From an endosymbiont of Escarpia spicata (GTDB lineage Bacteria > Pseudomonadota > Gammaproteobacteria > Chromatiales > Chromatiaceae): 64,000 nt of DNA. A program made the position numbers and the translations under genes. Below the pieces are notes generated by a model that worked only from the letters and a program-made list of their open reading frames with translations, did not search any database and had not been told where the DNA came from. The DNA is taken from NCBI GenBank assembly GCA_003349915.1, contig QFXE01000005.1:186001-250000 (forward strand). The letters run 5' to 3'. This document shows, piece by piece, positions 46,682-55,106 of this stretch (position 1 is the first letter of the stretch; every line of letters begins with the position of its first letter).

Positions 46682-47073
46682 CGAATTTTCCTCGGTGTTT
46701 TCTCTGCTGAGAAGACAATAGTAGCAACTCTATCGTGACAAAGTACGAACTCTATCCTGCATGGTGCCAAAGTGAGTTTAAAGGCTTCCAATCACCAATA
46801 ACTAATAAAACCAAGAAAGGACCGGAAGGATTTGTCGAAAATTCTTACACAAGCAAAAAATCGCGTTTCGTCTGTAATTTCAGTCTATTACGTGATTTTT
46901 TTGATGAATCGATATAGAAAATGGCATGAGCATACTGCTTTTTTGTCGGGACATTTGACACTTTTCAGCAGTCGATCCATCCGGTGCAATTCAACTCATT
47001 GAATTATTGTAAGATTTTTATTTCGGTATAAATATTGCGTGATAATGAACGAAGCACTTCGCGGGAGAGCAAT
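46682..47073. other. AT-rich intergenic region
   Basis: 392 bases between the HTH-ferredoxin-reductase gene start and a 30-codon ORF. It is AT-rich, with short reading frames I do not trust (for example one from 46735 to 46917). It likely holds the promoters of both neighbours. Confidence 0.4.
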
Positions 47074-47166
47074 ATGAAAGAATCTGAGAAAATTCTTAGT
47101 GGATGGCCCGAAGATCCAGCATGGCCAGACCCATTCGGTAATGATCCGTACGATATTGTTGATTAG
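47074..47166 (+). CDS. 30-residue peptide ORF, unrecognised
   Basis: ATG 47074, stop TAG 47166. The 30-residue product starts MKESEKILSG and has an unusual Trp/Pro/Asp-rich second half: WPEDPAWPDPFGNDPYDIVD. A GGGAGAG ribosome site lies 6 bases before the ATG. A perfect 12-base hairpin follows about 58 bases after the stop. The composition is not that of a random ORF and could suit a precursor peptide or a small regulator, but no modifying enzyme is next to it. No family recognised. Confidence 0.5.
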   Translation: MKESEKILSGWPEDPAWPDPFGNDPYDIVD

Positions 47167-47223
47167 CTGATCTGAGCGATCCACTAACACAAGACATGGA
47201 TCGCGGTAAAAATTAACGAGTCT

Positions 47224-47257
47224 GCCGGTTATCTGCAATTTATCACAGATAACCGGC
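47224..47257 (+). terminator. 12-base-pair hairpin downstream of the small ORF
   Basis: GCCGGTTATCTG and CAGATAACCGGC form a perfect stem around a 10-base AT-rich loop. The T-run after it is poor (GTTTC), so it may be a weak terminator, or an element shared with the leftward short gene at 47304. Confidence 0.5.
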
Positions 47258-47303
47258 GTTTCAATCGAGGCAGCAAAAACAGCCTCGCTATATCCAGCCT
47301 GAG

Positions 47304-47459
47304 TTACTCAGCGCCGATCTGCTTCATCAAGCCAAAGCTCTTGACGAAAGGTCCTGCCATGCGGGGATCCTTGATCATGCCCTTAAAGTCTCCCTGTAGA
47401 AATTTCAGTTTGCCCATGGCAAATGCAGTACCCATTCCAGCCATGCCGATTCCCTTCAT
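47304..47459 (-). CDS. short protein or gene remnant, unrecognised
   Basis: A 51-residue frame starting MKGIGMAGMGTAFAMGKLK and continuing to FVKSFGLMKQIGAE. The composition, hydrophobic with Gly/Met at the start and then basic, is protein-like, but there is no good ribosome site. It may be the C-terminal remnant of a longer protein. No function assigned. Confidence 0.35.
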   Translation of the reverse strand: MKGIGMAGMGTAFAMGKLKFLQGDFKGMIKDPRMAGPFVKSFGLMKQIGAE

Positions 47460-47688
47460 TATGCGAGGGTAAGAAATTGAAATTTGAACCCAAATTCTTC
47501 TCAGTGATCCGCATGTAACACCAGAATTCACGGGCTGATCAAACATAGCGAATCATAAAAAGAAACCGCACAACAAACAGTGTTTGCCGGTTCCACAAGC
47601 TTGAACCGACCTGCAACTTGTCACCCGGTCATTTGTGTAATAACTTATTCCCGTCGTATCAAGAGGGGCTAATAACCCCAAGAAATAA

Positions 47689-47709
47689 GGTTACGAAAGT
47701 TTCGTAACC
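47689..47709. promoter_or_regulatory. GGTTACGAAA-G-TTTCGTAACC hairpin upstream of OmpA gene
   Basis: A perfect 10-base inverted repeat around a single base, 70 bases before the OmpA-type gene. A smaller hairpin (GGGGCTAATAACCCC) lies just upstream at 47674-47688. The sequence could be an operator or a 5' untranslated structure controlling the outer-membrane protein. Confidence 0.5.
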
Positions 47710-47778
47710 ACCTGGAAGATTGTTTTATCCACGCCGACGGCGTCGGTGAGGCTGTATATATTTACAAAGGGAACTGAC

Positions 47779-48453
47779 ATGAAACATCACATTTTACTAT
47801 CATTCACTACTGCCGCCATTTTGGTAACAGGCGCACTTTCCGTTTCTGCCGCAGAGAGTCTCGTCGACGGCTACGTCAAGTCCGGCGGAGGAGTCGCCAA
47901 AAACAGCTACGGTGAGTGCTGGCGCACCAGTTACACCAACTCGACCGAAAAACTGCTGGAGTGTGGATACGAGGCTCCAAAACCGGAACCCATGGCAGCA
48001 CCAGTCCCAATACCTGAACCCGAGACTGTGGTCGTGACCAAGGAAGTCGTCGCAACCAGCACTGCCGTCAGTTTGACCACCACCATCGCCGAGATGGTCG
48101 ACATCAAGGCCGGAGTCCTGTTCGGCTTCGACAGCGCCGAACTTTCAGATGATGGCAAGTCGATCATCAACGAACGCGTCCAACGTTTCAGCGGCAAGAA
48201 CATCAAGGCCCTTGAGGTCAAGGTAGTGGGATACGCCGACGCCAGTGGACCGGCCGCCTATAATCTGAAACTGTCTGAACGCCGTGCACGGACGGTTGCC
48301 GACTACCTCGAACAGAATACCAGGATCCCGGATGATGAGATCGAATCCGTCGGCATGGGCGAAGAGAATCCCATCGCAGATAACGGCTCTCGCGAAGGTC
48401 GCAAACTCAACCGCCGAGTGGAGATCCATTTCGAAGGAACAATGGAGAAATAG
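47779..48453 (+). CDS. OmpA-family outer membrane protein
   Basis: A 224-residue protein with a cleavable signal peptide (ALSVSAAES). The N-terminal part after it is a short segment with GECWRTSYTN and a Pro/Glu-rich linker (EAPKPEPMAAPVPIPEPE). The C-terminal domain is the OmpA peptidoglycan-binding type: VLFGFDSAELSDDGK, GYADASGPAAYNLKLSERRA and RKLNRRVEIHF. It probably tethers the outer membrane to the cell wall. The ATG has AAAGGGA upstream. It has a structured upstream region and a GC-rich hairpin after its stop. Confidence 0.88.
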   Translation: MKHHILLSFTTAAILVTGALSVSAAESLVDGYVKSGGGVAKNSYGECWRTSYTNSTEKLLECGYEAPKPEPMAAPVPIPEPETVVVTKEVVATSTAVSLTTTIAEMVDIKAGVLFGFDSAELSDDGKSIINERVQRFSGKNIKALEVKVVGYADASGPAAYNLKLSERRARTVADYLEQNTRIPDDEIESVGMGEENPIADNGSREGRKLNRRVEIHFEGTMEK

Positions 48454-48465
48454 GTTTCCATCACT

Positions 48466-48487
48466 CCCGGCGGCACAGGCCGCCGGG
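48466..48487 (+). terminator. GC-rich hairpin after the OmpA gene
   Basis: CCCGGCGG and CCGCCGGG pair perfectly around a 6-base loop, 12 bases after the stop codon. There is no T-run after it, so the termination role is inferred. Confidence 0.5.
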
Positions 48488-48657
48488 TATCCTACCCCTA
48501 CGCATCCGGCGCATCGTCCTCCTTATTCACTCCAGACTCTGATAAAATCCGATCTGAGTTTGGTGAATCCTTGGCTGACATTCGCTTCCTTTTGAACTAA
48601 CTTTGAAGTTTATGTCTGTGGAAACAATCAAATGAACAACATTAGGAAAGAGAGATT

Positions 48658-49179
48658 ATGACGACATCATCGCTACGTGCCTTCATTCTACTGTTATTCC
48701 TGACTAGCCTGTTCGCGTTACCGGGTTGCTTCTCGCTGATCGTTCACTCAAAAGAGGGCACAGAAACCACTGTCATCATGCTGCGCCACGCTGAGCGCAC
48801 TCAGATCAGCAAAATGTTGACCGAGAAAGGGAAAGCGCGGGCCCGCGCGCTGGTCAAAGCTGTGGGTGACAGAAAAATCCATGCGATCTACAGCCCTGAT
48901 ATCCAGCGCAACATAGATACAGTCCAACCACTGGCCGATCATCATGGCCTTAAGGTCATCCGTGTCAGCCGAGGTGACATCACTGATATTCCGAAAACGA
49001 TTGCCCAGCAACATGCCGGTGAAACCGTGGTCTGGGTCGGTAATACCTTTAATCTGGAATCACTCTACTGGATGATGGGTGGTGTAGGCGACCCACCGGA
49101 CAACTACGGTGACCTGTTCTTTCTGACTATTCCCGATAAAGGTGAGACCCTGGTAGTCAAAAGCCGCTTTGGAGATTGA
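48658..49179 (+). CDS. histidine-phosphatase-family (SixA-like) lipoprotein
   Basis: A 173-residue protein. The signal peptide ends in ALPGC, a lipobox. The phosphatase core starts TTVIMLRHAERTQ, with the catalytic His in the LRHAE motif, and a later RNIDTVQPLAD. The family's second catalytic His, expected in a GH motif near the C-terminal sheet, is replaced: the segment reads VVWVGNTFNLESLYWMMGG. Activity is therefore uncertain. It is probably anchored on the outside of the cytoplasmic or inside of the outer membrane. Confidence 0.75.
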   Translation: MTTSSLRAFILLLFLTSLFALPGCFSLIVHSKEGTETTVIMLRHAERTQISKMLTEKGKARARALVKAVGDRKIHAIYSPDIQRNIDTVQPLADHHGLKVIRVSRGDITDIPKTIAQQHAGETVVWVGNTFNLESLYWMMGGVGDPPDNYGDLFFLTIPDKGETLVVKSRFGD

Positions 49180-49251
49180 GTGAACTGAAAAGCACTCCTA
49201 TGAGGCAGCTCAGAAATCAAAGCTGACTCCTACACCTGAGAATCATTTTCC

Positions 49252-49953
49252 TCACCCCCTCTGCATCCTTTTTTCCAGTAACCGCCAGGTTACCAGCAGA
49301 TTAAGCATCACAAATGTAGGAACCACCAGAGCCGGCGCCAATACCATAGGGAAAGCAAATAGTTTGGAAAACAGGGCTTCCTGCATGAAAACGTGCATAA
49401 GCCCGGCAACTGGCGCTACGATCACCAAGGCACCGATGAGATGCCATACAAGAAGGAAACCGTCGGTCAAACGACCTCGATGCACCAATAGCGTTACAGC
49501 TATCGCCGATAACCCGAATAACAGATCCGCCCCTCCCACAAACCAGGCAAATTTTTCCGGAAACACTCCCATCGAAGCCTTGATCAGGGTTCCAAGCGCA
49601 AGAACTCTAAGGCAGTGTATCCCAGTCAGCCAATGACGCGGGGTTTCATCAACAAGCTTTCTGAGGCCGAAGCGCAGAGGAGCAATCAGCAGCGTCAGGG
49701 TAATCGTGACAACCACTGGAACATAGGGCAACCAATAACCGGGCAATAGATCAAGAAAATCTTCAGTGGCGAAAAAAACCTCACTAGACTGATAGCCGAC
49801 GTAACCGCCCCAGATGAGCAGAATCAAAAGAAGTACAACCAGCCAGTTTCTCTGTGATGCATTTATACCGCCAAGGCGATGGATTCTTCTGTTTAGAAAC
49901 CACAGGAAACCGAAGATAACAACAATCAATATCGGTAGTGTCGAAAATTGCAT
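49252..49953 (-). CDS. multi-pass membrane protein of unknown function
   Basis: A 233-residue protein with six to seven predicted transmembrane helices. It starts with an uncleaved helix (STLPILIVVIFGFLWFL) followed by a basic turn (NRRIHRL), and has a Trp/Tyr-rich second helix region (LLPGYWLPYVPVVVTI). No family motif recognised. An AAGGAGG site lies 6 bases before the ATG. It is downstream of the MarR-type gene in the same direction, with a palindromic repeat and a second copy of the MarR palindrome between, so MarR control is possible. Confidence 0.65.
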   Translation of the reverse strand: MQFSTLPILIVVIFGFLWFLNRRIHRLGGINASQRNWLVVLLLILLIWGGYVGYQSSEVFFATEDFLDLLPGYWLPYVPVVVTITLTLLIAPLRFGLRKLVDETPRHWLTGIHCLRVLALGTLIKASMGVFPEKFAWFVGGADLLFGLSAIAVTLLVHRGRLTDGFLLVWHLIGALVIVAPVAGLMHVFMQEALFSKLFAFPMVLAPALVVPTFVMLNLLVTWRLLEKRMQRG

Positions 49954-50078
49954 GAAAGCCTCCTTATTCTTTTACCTGGACATAAAATCACAAACCCAAT
50001 AACAGTCTGTCGCCGACCTCAATATTGATTGCTCCTCCGGCTAAAAGCCGGATTGATCTGCCATTCAGCTGATTTCTG

Positions 50079-50114
50079 CCCCCTCTCCCTCAGGATGAGG
50101 GCTGGAGTGAGGGG
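50079..50114. repeat. CCCTCTCCCTCAGGATGAGGG-type repeat
   Basis: CCCCCTCTCCCTCAGGATGAGGGCTGGAGTGAGGGG forms an imperfect hairpin of a kind seen repeatedly in gammaproteobacterial intergenic DNA. It lies upstream of the membrane protein gene. Confidence 0.55.
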
Positions 50115-50204
50115 CTTGGAACTAACTCAGACCCAACACAATTGGGTTACGATGCATTTCCAAATCCCGGGAAGCTCAAATGATATTCATGTCAATCTCC
50201 TTAA

Positions 50205-50220
50205 TAGTGTATATGCACAT
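50205..50220. promoter_or_regulatory. second MarR-type palindrome (imperfect)
   Basis: TAGTGTATATGCACAT matches the perfect palindrome at 50713-50728 in 13 of 16 bases. Read on the minus strand it is followed closely by AAGGAG and an ATG that stops after four codons, so it may have belonged to a lost gene's promoter. Confidence 0.5.
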
Positions 50221-50240
50221 TTAAGGGAAATATAAAGCAA

Positions 50241-50708
50241 TCAGGCAGATCGTGCCGCACTTACCACCGCTGTCAGATCATCAAGCAACCGATCCAGACG
50301 CACACTGCCAAGTGCATGTTCGACCCTGTATTGCGCCTCTTGCCACAGAGGCAAAGCTTCTTCCAACTGCTCTAAGCCCTTGTTCGTGGGACTAACTTCA
50401 CGTGAACGCTTGTCATCTTTACCAGGTACTACCCGAAGCAAACCTTCTCTTTCAAGGGGCTTCAGATTGCGTGTTAATGTGGTGCGATCCATCACCAGCA
50501 TCTCTGCCATTGAGGAGATAGTGACCGGACCAAAGGCCCGGGTCACCACCAAAAGAGTAAACTGGGTCGGTAAAATCCCGCTTGGTTTCAAAATCTCCTC
50601 ATAGAGCTTTGTGACCGCTCTGGATGCCTTGCGCAGATTAAAAACTGCACAGGTCTGTCCAATCAAACTACACTGCCCGAGATCACAAGTTGTATCGTAT
50701 TTAGTCAT
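50241..50708 (-). CDS. MarR-family transcriptional regulator
   Basis: A 155-residue winged-helix regulator. Helices begin TCAVFNLRKASRAVTKLYEEIL; the DNA-binding part is ISSMAEMLVMDRTTLTRNLKPLEREGLL with the wing VPGKDDKRSREVSPTNKG. Three Cys lie near the N-terminus (CDLGQCSLIGQTC), a possible redox sensor. The start is ATG 50708 (or GTG 50726, which would add six residues). A perfect 16-base palindrome starts 5 bases upstream of the ATG, as expected for autoregulation. Confidence 0.88.
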   Translation of the reverse strand: MTKYDTTCDLGQCSLIGQTCAVFNLRKASRAVTKLYEEILKPSGILPTQFTLLVVTRAFGPVTISSMAEMLVMDRTTLTRNLKPLEREGLLRVVPGKDDKRSREVSPTNKGLEQLEEALPLWQEAQYRVEHALGSVRLDRLLDDLTAVVSAARSA

Positions 50709-50712
50709 ATTT

Positions 50713-50728
50713 AAGTGTATATACACTT
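50713..50728. promoter_or_regulatory. AAGTGTATATACACTT palindrome, candidate MarR operator
   Basis: A perfect 16-base inverted repeat directly before the MarR start codon, overlapping its likely promoter or leader. A near-copy at 50205-50220 lies upstream of the membrane protein gene. Confidence 0.7.
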
Positions 50729-51116
50729 TTTGTGGTTTGTCAAGGCTGGAATTGCATTCCTGCCCTGATGAAACACTACTGAAGAACTCCTGTACTGCTT
50801 TACGAGGTACGCAAACCCTGTGGATGCCCCTTTTCCCAAAGTCCTCTCAGGCGCGGCTTTGACGCACTTTTCCTGAAAGATACGCCAAAAACCTTTCAAG
50901 TTTTGCGCATCCTGGACGCTAACTCATGATGGGAAACCAACAGTACGTGAAGGCATTGAAAGTGGAGTTGAAAAAACCTTATGAATCATCTGCTCAGACC
51001 ACAGTGGTTGTTAGCAATGTTTGGGGTACATTCCAAGGGAACTGCGTGGCATTTTCCTTACGCCGAGTCATGACTCACAAAAAGCGAGACGCTTCGTGTG
51101 TTTGGGCAGGAAGAAT
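50729..51116. other. intergenic region before hybrid kinase
   Basis: 388 bases between the divergent MarR and kinase genes. A reading frame from 50926 (MMGNQQYVKALKVELKK) overlaps the start of the kinase in another frame and has no family resemblance. I regard it as unproven. The region is otherwise without visible structure and probably contains the promoter of the kinase. Confidence 0.35.
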
Positions 51117-53885
51117 ATGAACAACAGCATCCAGGCAAAAATTTTTGCTGAGCGAACAGCGCTGCTCTACAAAAATGCCCCTGCATCTTCAATCACTGTA
51201 CTTATCGCTTCCTCACTCTTTACAGTAATTTTGTGGGGCGAAGCACAGACTGAATGGTTAATTACCTGGTTCAGTGTTATGTCGACAATCACGCTTGCTC
51301 GCATTGGACTGGTAGTCCGATACCGTAAAGCGCTCTCCAAAAGACCCGACCCTAGACCTTGGATGTGGCGATATGCTGGTGCGACAGCGCTAATCGGTAT
51401 TTTTTGGGCACTGGTCGTCCCATTGGGTTTTACCGGTGACCTCTGGATCCGAATGCTTATCGTAATCCTGGTCACTCAACTCCAGTCAGCAGCAATCCCC
51501 GTCCTGGTTTCGTTTCCACGACTTATGATGCTTTATACGCTGCCATCTGCTGGAGTATTGATTTGGCTATTGGCTGCCCGTGGTGGTAACGAAGCCCTGC
51601 TGAGCATTGCAATCGTCATTTATACCGCTTTGATGGTGCGTAGCTCATACAGTCTGCATCACACACTGAAACACAGCCTGCAGCTACAGTTTGAAAAGCT
51701 GGAGCTTGCTGAAAACCTGAGCAAAGAGAAGGAGAAAGCGGAAAAGCTGAATCAAACGCTGCAACTAGAGGTGGTGGAGCGCAAACAGGTGCAGCATGAG
51801 TTGGAACAGAATCGCCAGAATCTGGAGTCACAGGTCTTGGCGCGCACGGCTGAACTGACGCAGTCCATGGAGGCTGCAGAAGCTGGAAGCCGCGCCAAAA
51901 GCGAATTCCTTGCCACCATGAGTCATGAGATTCGTACCCCCATGAACGGCGTATTGGGTATGACGGAACTGTTGCGTGATTCGGGATTAAACGGCAAGCA
52001 ACAGATGTTTGCCGAGACTGCCCATCGTTCCGGTCAGGCACTGCTCGATATTATCAACAACATACTGGATTTCTCCAAGATCGAGGCCAATAAGCTGAAG
52101 TTAGTGCATGCACCCTTCGATCTGCAGGAAGTAGTCGAGGATGTACTGCAAATGGTGGCCGAGCAGGCCCGTGAAAATCACCTGGAACTGATCGGCGATA
52201 TCCCGGCTGAAATCAACAGTAATGTGATTGGCGATGGGCCACGCCTGCGCCAGGTACTGATCAACCTTGTGGGTAATGCAGTGAAGTTCACCAAACAGGG
52301 CGATATTGTGATAAGCGCCGCCTTGATGAAGGAATCCAGCGACGAGATAGTGATTCTGTTCAAGGTGCAGGACAGCGGCATTGACGCAGACAAATTAGCG
52401 GGAATATTTGATGCTTTCACACAAGCAGATGGTTCCATTACTCGCCAGTATGGTGGCACTGGACTGGGTTTAGCCATCTCAAGACAGCTGGTCGCACTGA
52501 TGGGTGGCGAGATCAGTGTGGAGAGTAAAAAGGGTGAAGGTTCAACGTTTAATTTTACAGCACGGTTTGGTAGGCAAACACAAGTCGTGAAGCCTGTAGC
52601 CACGTCATTTGATCTATTGGTAGGCACCAGGGTGCTGATAGTAGACGACAACATGCCTACCCGCAGCTTGTTATTGAAAAAGATTCAGGACTGGGGTCTA
52701 CAAGCAATCGATGCAGATAGTGGTGATAAAGCACTGATGTTGCTTCAGGAAGCCGCTGACGACGGCAAGCCCTATAGACTGGCAATCCTCGACCGGATGA
52801 TGCCCGGCATGGATGGCATCACCCTGGCACGCAAGATTAAGGCAGATCCAGCGACTGCAGATACCCGACTCCTGATGTATTCAGCCCTTCATGAGGAAGC
52901 TGGCGATACAGATTGGCGCGAAGCAGGAATCCAGGCTTATCTGAGCAAACCTGCCCGGCTCAAAGATCTGCGTCATCAAGTGCTGTCCCTGTTGACCGAC
53001 AATATTTCAATATTGGATCAGGCAAATGTTTTGCCCTCAGAAACAGCCGAAGTCACCAAAAACACACAGAGTGGCTCTCATATCCTGCTGGTTGAAGACA
53101 ATGAGGTAAACCAGACAGTGGCCCAGAATATGCTGGAGAAGTTGGGCTGTCGGGTGCATGTCGCAGCGCAGGGACATGTGGCAGTGGAAAACGTAAAAAA
53201 GAGTAGCTATGACCTGATTTTAATGGACTGCCACATGCCGGAAATGGATGGTTTCGAGGCTACCAAAACGATCCGTAATCAGGAATCCGACGCAAGTCAC
53301 GTGCCGATCATTGCACTGACTGCAGACGTACAAAAGGGTACGCAGGAGCAGTGCCATGCTGCTGGCATGGATGACTACCTGAGTAAGCCATTTGAGCAGG
53401 AAACCCTGCGTGGCATGCTGGAGAAATGGCTGCCCATAGAGCAAACAAACTCAACTGACCACAACCCACCGACAACACCCGCACAAACCGAAGACGCACT
53501 GGCACAGACCGATGAGGCCGAACTGCTGGATCAGAGGGTACTGGACAAAATACGTGCTCTGCAGCGCCCTGGGGCACCCGACCTCCTGGGCAAAGTGATA
53601 GGCATCTATCTGGACACGACGCCTGGGTTAATGGAGAAGATAAAAGATGCGGCAGTCAATGGCGACGCGGACGCTTTGCACCATACAGCACACAGCCTGA
53701 AGTCCAGCAGTGCCAATCTTGGCGCCATGCAGCTCTCTGCTATTTGCAGAGAGTTGGAAGCCATTGGTCGTGAGGGGAAAACCCTGAAAACTCAGCCACT
53801 GATAGAAAGTCTGAAGATTGAATACCAAAAAGTCGAAACGGAATTAATGGCGAGCTTAGTGAAGACTGATGAATTGTCTGCTTAG
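51117..53885 (+). CDS. membrane hybrid histidine kinase (HisKA-HATPase-REC-REC-Hpt), altered G1 box
   Basis: A 922-residue kinase. About six hydrophobic helices (residues 15-185) are followed by a coiled coil. His[21 protein letters not shown]. ATPase: NLVGNAVKF and [10 protein letters not shown], but the G1 box reads VQDSGIDADKL where the paralogue at 55106 has [13 protein letters not shown], a loss of two residues in the ATP-binding loop. Two receivers follow (VLIVDDNMPTR and LLVEDNEVNQ, both with a phosphoacceptor Asp), then an Hpt with [13 protein letters not shown]. The ATG at 51117 has an AGGAAG site; a longer frame starts at a TTG. The C-terminal relay parts look intact, so it could still pass phosphate from a partner kinase. 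Confidence 0.88.
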   Translation: MNNSIQAKIFAERTALLYKNAPASSITVLIASSLFTVILWGEAQTEWLITWFSVMSTITLARIGLVVRYRKALSKRPDPRPWMWRYAGATALIGIFWALVVPLGFTGDLWIRMLIVILVTQLQSAAIPVLVSFPRLMMLYTLPSAGVLIWLLAARGGNEALLSIAIVIYTALMVRSSYSLHHTLKHSLQLQFEKLELAENLSKEKEKAEKLNQTLQLEVVERKQVQHELEQNRQNLESQVLARTAELTQSMEAAEAGSRAKSEFLATMSHEIRTPMNGVLGMTELLRDSGLNGKQQMFAETAHRSGQALLDIINNILDFSKIEANKLKLVHAPFDLQEVVEDVLQMVAEQARENHLELIGDIPAEINSNVIGDGPRLRQVLINLVGNAVKFTKQGDIVISAALMKESSDEIVILFKVQDSGIDADKLAGIFDAFTQADGSITRQYGGTGLGLAISRQLVALMGGEISVESKKGEGSTFNFTARFGRQTQVVKPVATSFDLLVGTRVLIVDDNMPTRSLLLKKIQDWGLQAIDADSGDKALMLLQEAADDGKPYRLAILDRMMPGMDGITLARKIKADPATADTRLLMYSALHEEAGDTDWREAGIQAYLSKPARLKDLRHQVLSLLTDNISILDQANVLPSETAEVTKNTQSGSHILLVEDNEVNQTVAQNMLEKLGCRVHVAAQGHVAVENVKKSSYDLILMDCHMPEMDGFEATKTIRNQESDASHVPIIALTADVQKGTQEQCHAAGMDDYLSKPFEQETLRGMLEKWLPIEQTNSTDHNPPTTPAQTEDALAQTDEAELLDQRVLDKIRALQRPGAPDLLGKVIGIYLDTTPGLMEKIKDAAVNGDADALHHTAHSLKSSSANLGAMQLSAICRELEAIGREGKTLKTQPLIESLKIEYQKVETELMASLVKTDELSA

Positions 53886-53969
53886 GCAACGATCGATCTT
53901 CGCAGCACACTCAGTGGACCTTTCACTGATCTCGCATTGTGAAAAAGAGAGTATTACCAGGAGTCAACG

Positions 53970-55106
53970 ATGATATCAGAATCAACTTACGTCAAGAGAG
54001 CGGAAGTCATTGCACAAAATGAAGAATCTGCTGTTGCAGATTTTGCCGAAAACGTAAGACAACCGGATATGGCGGGAGTTATCTTCTTCTGCTCCGCTGA
54101 TTATGACCTCGATCGACTCAGTCTGGCACTAGGCGAGCAGTTCACCTGCCCTGTGATCGGATGCACAACCGCCGGCGAGATCGGATCTACCTATCAACAT
54201 GGCGGAATCGTCGGGTTTAGCCTCTCGTCAGAGATGTTCAGGATTCATACGTCTGTCATTGATCCTCTCATCGACTTCAACCCTTTGGCCGCCAAGAAGC
54301 TCGCTTCCGACCTGGAAGCCAACCTACAATTTTCCGAGTCACTGGATTCAAATAAGATGTTCGGACTCCTGTTGATCGACGGTCTATCCTGTATGGAAGA
54401 GCAGACTGTCGCGTCCCTTTTCAACTCATTCGCTGGCATTCCTATTATTGGCGGTTCTGCGGGTGACAGCCTCAAGTTTGAGGAAACCAGGGTCTATGTG
54501 GAAGGTCGCTTCAGGACAGGCGCTGCAATATTTTCGATAATCGAAACGCATCTTCCCTTCAAGACCTTTAAGCTACAGCACTTCGAACCCTCGAATATGG
54601 ATATGGTCATTACCGGGGCAGATCCATCACGCCGGATCGTTACAGAGATCGATGGTGCCCCCGCCGCCAGCGAATATGCCGAAATCATAGGTCTTGAAAT
54701 CGACAAACTTACACCGCAGGTATTCTCAACCCATCCTGTCATGCTGCAGATTGGAAATGACTGGTATGTAAGATCGATCGAAAAGGTCAATGAAGACGGA
54801 AGCCTGACTTTCTTTTGCGCGATTGATGATGGATTGCCATTACCAGTGGCCAAAGGGGTCGGTTTTGTAGATACGCTTAAGAAGCAGGTTGAACAAATTG
54901 AGGAAGAGTTTTCCAACATCGAGTTCACATTGGGGTGTGATTGCATTTTACGGCGCCTGGAAATACTGGAATCAGGTGAGAAACCAGAGGTCGAGGAACA
55001 GCTAAATAAGATCAACTTCATCGGGTTCAGCACCTTCGGAGAACAATTTAATTCTATTCACGTGAACCAGACTCTGACCGGAGTCGTGGTTGGAAAACTG
55101 GATTAA
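53970..55106 (+). CDS. nosP: FIST-domain protein, NosP-like NO sensor
   Basis: A 378-residue protein with FIST_N (residues 35-210, motif [12 protein letters not shown]) and FIST_C domains. In Pseudomonas the FIST protein NosP binds heme and nitric oxide and inhibits a hybrid kinase encoded next to it. Here too the next gene, overlapping by one base, is a hybrid kinase. His255 in FSTHPVML within FIST_C is a candidate heme ligand. No signal or membrane segment is seen, so it acts in the cytoplasm. An AGGAG site precedes the ATG. Confidence 0.8.
   Translation: MISESTYVKRAEVIAQNEESAVADFAENVRQPDMAGVIFFCSADYDLDRLSLALGEQFTCPVIGCTTAGEIGSTYQHGGIVGFSLSSEMFRIHTSVIDPLIDFNPLAAKKLASDLEANLQFSESLDSNKMFGLLLIDGLSCMEEQTVASLFNSFAGIPIIGGSAGDSLKFEETRVYVEGRFRTGAAIFSIIETHLPFKTFKLQHFEPSNMDMVITGADPSRRIVTEIDGAPAASEYAEIIGLEIDKLTPQVFSTHPVMLQIGNDWYVRSIEKVNEDGSLTFFCAIDDGLPLPVAKGVGFVDTLKKQVEQIEEEFSNIEFTLGCDCILRRLEILESGEKPEVEEQLNKINFIGFSTFGEQFNSIHVNQTLTGVVVGKLD

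Noticed and set aside
47640-47778. c-di-GMP riboswitch before the OmpA gene
   Set aside because: The hairpins are simple perfect palindromes and I could not find the conserved GEMM core sequences.
50926-51120. A 64-codon plus-strand frame upstream of the hybrid kinase
   Set aside because: Overlaps the kinase start in another frame, no family resemblance and no good ribosome site; kept as unproven.
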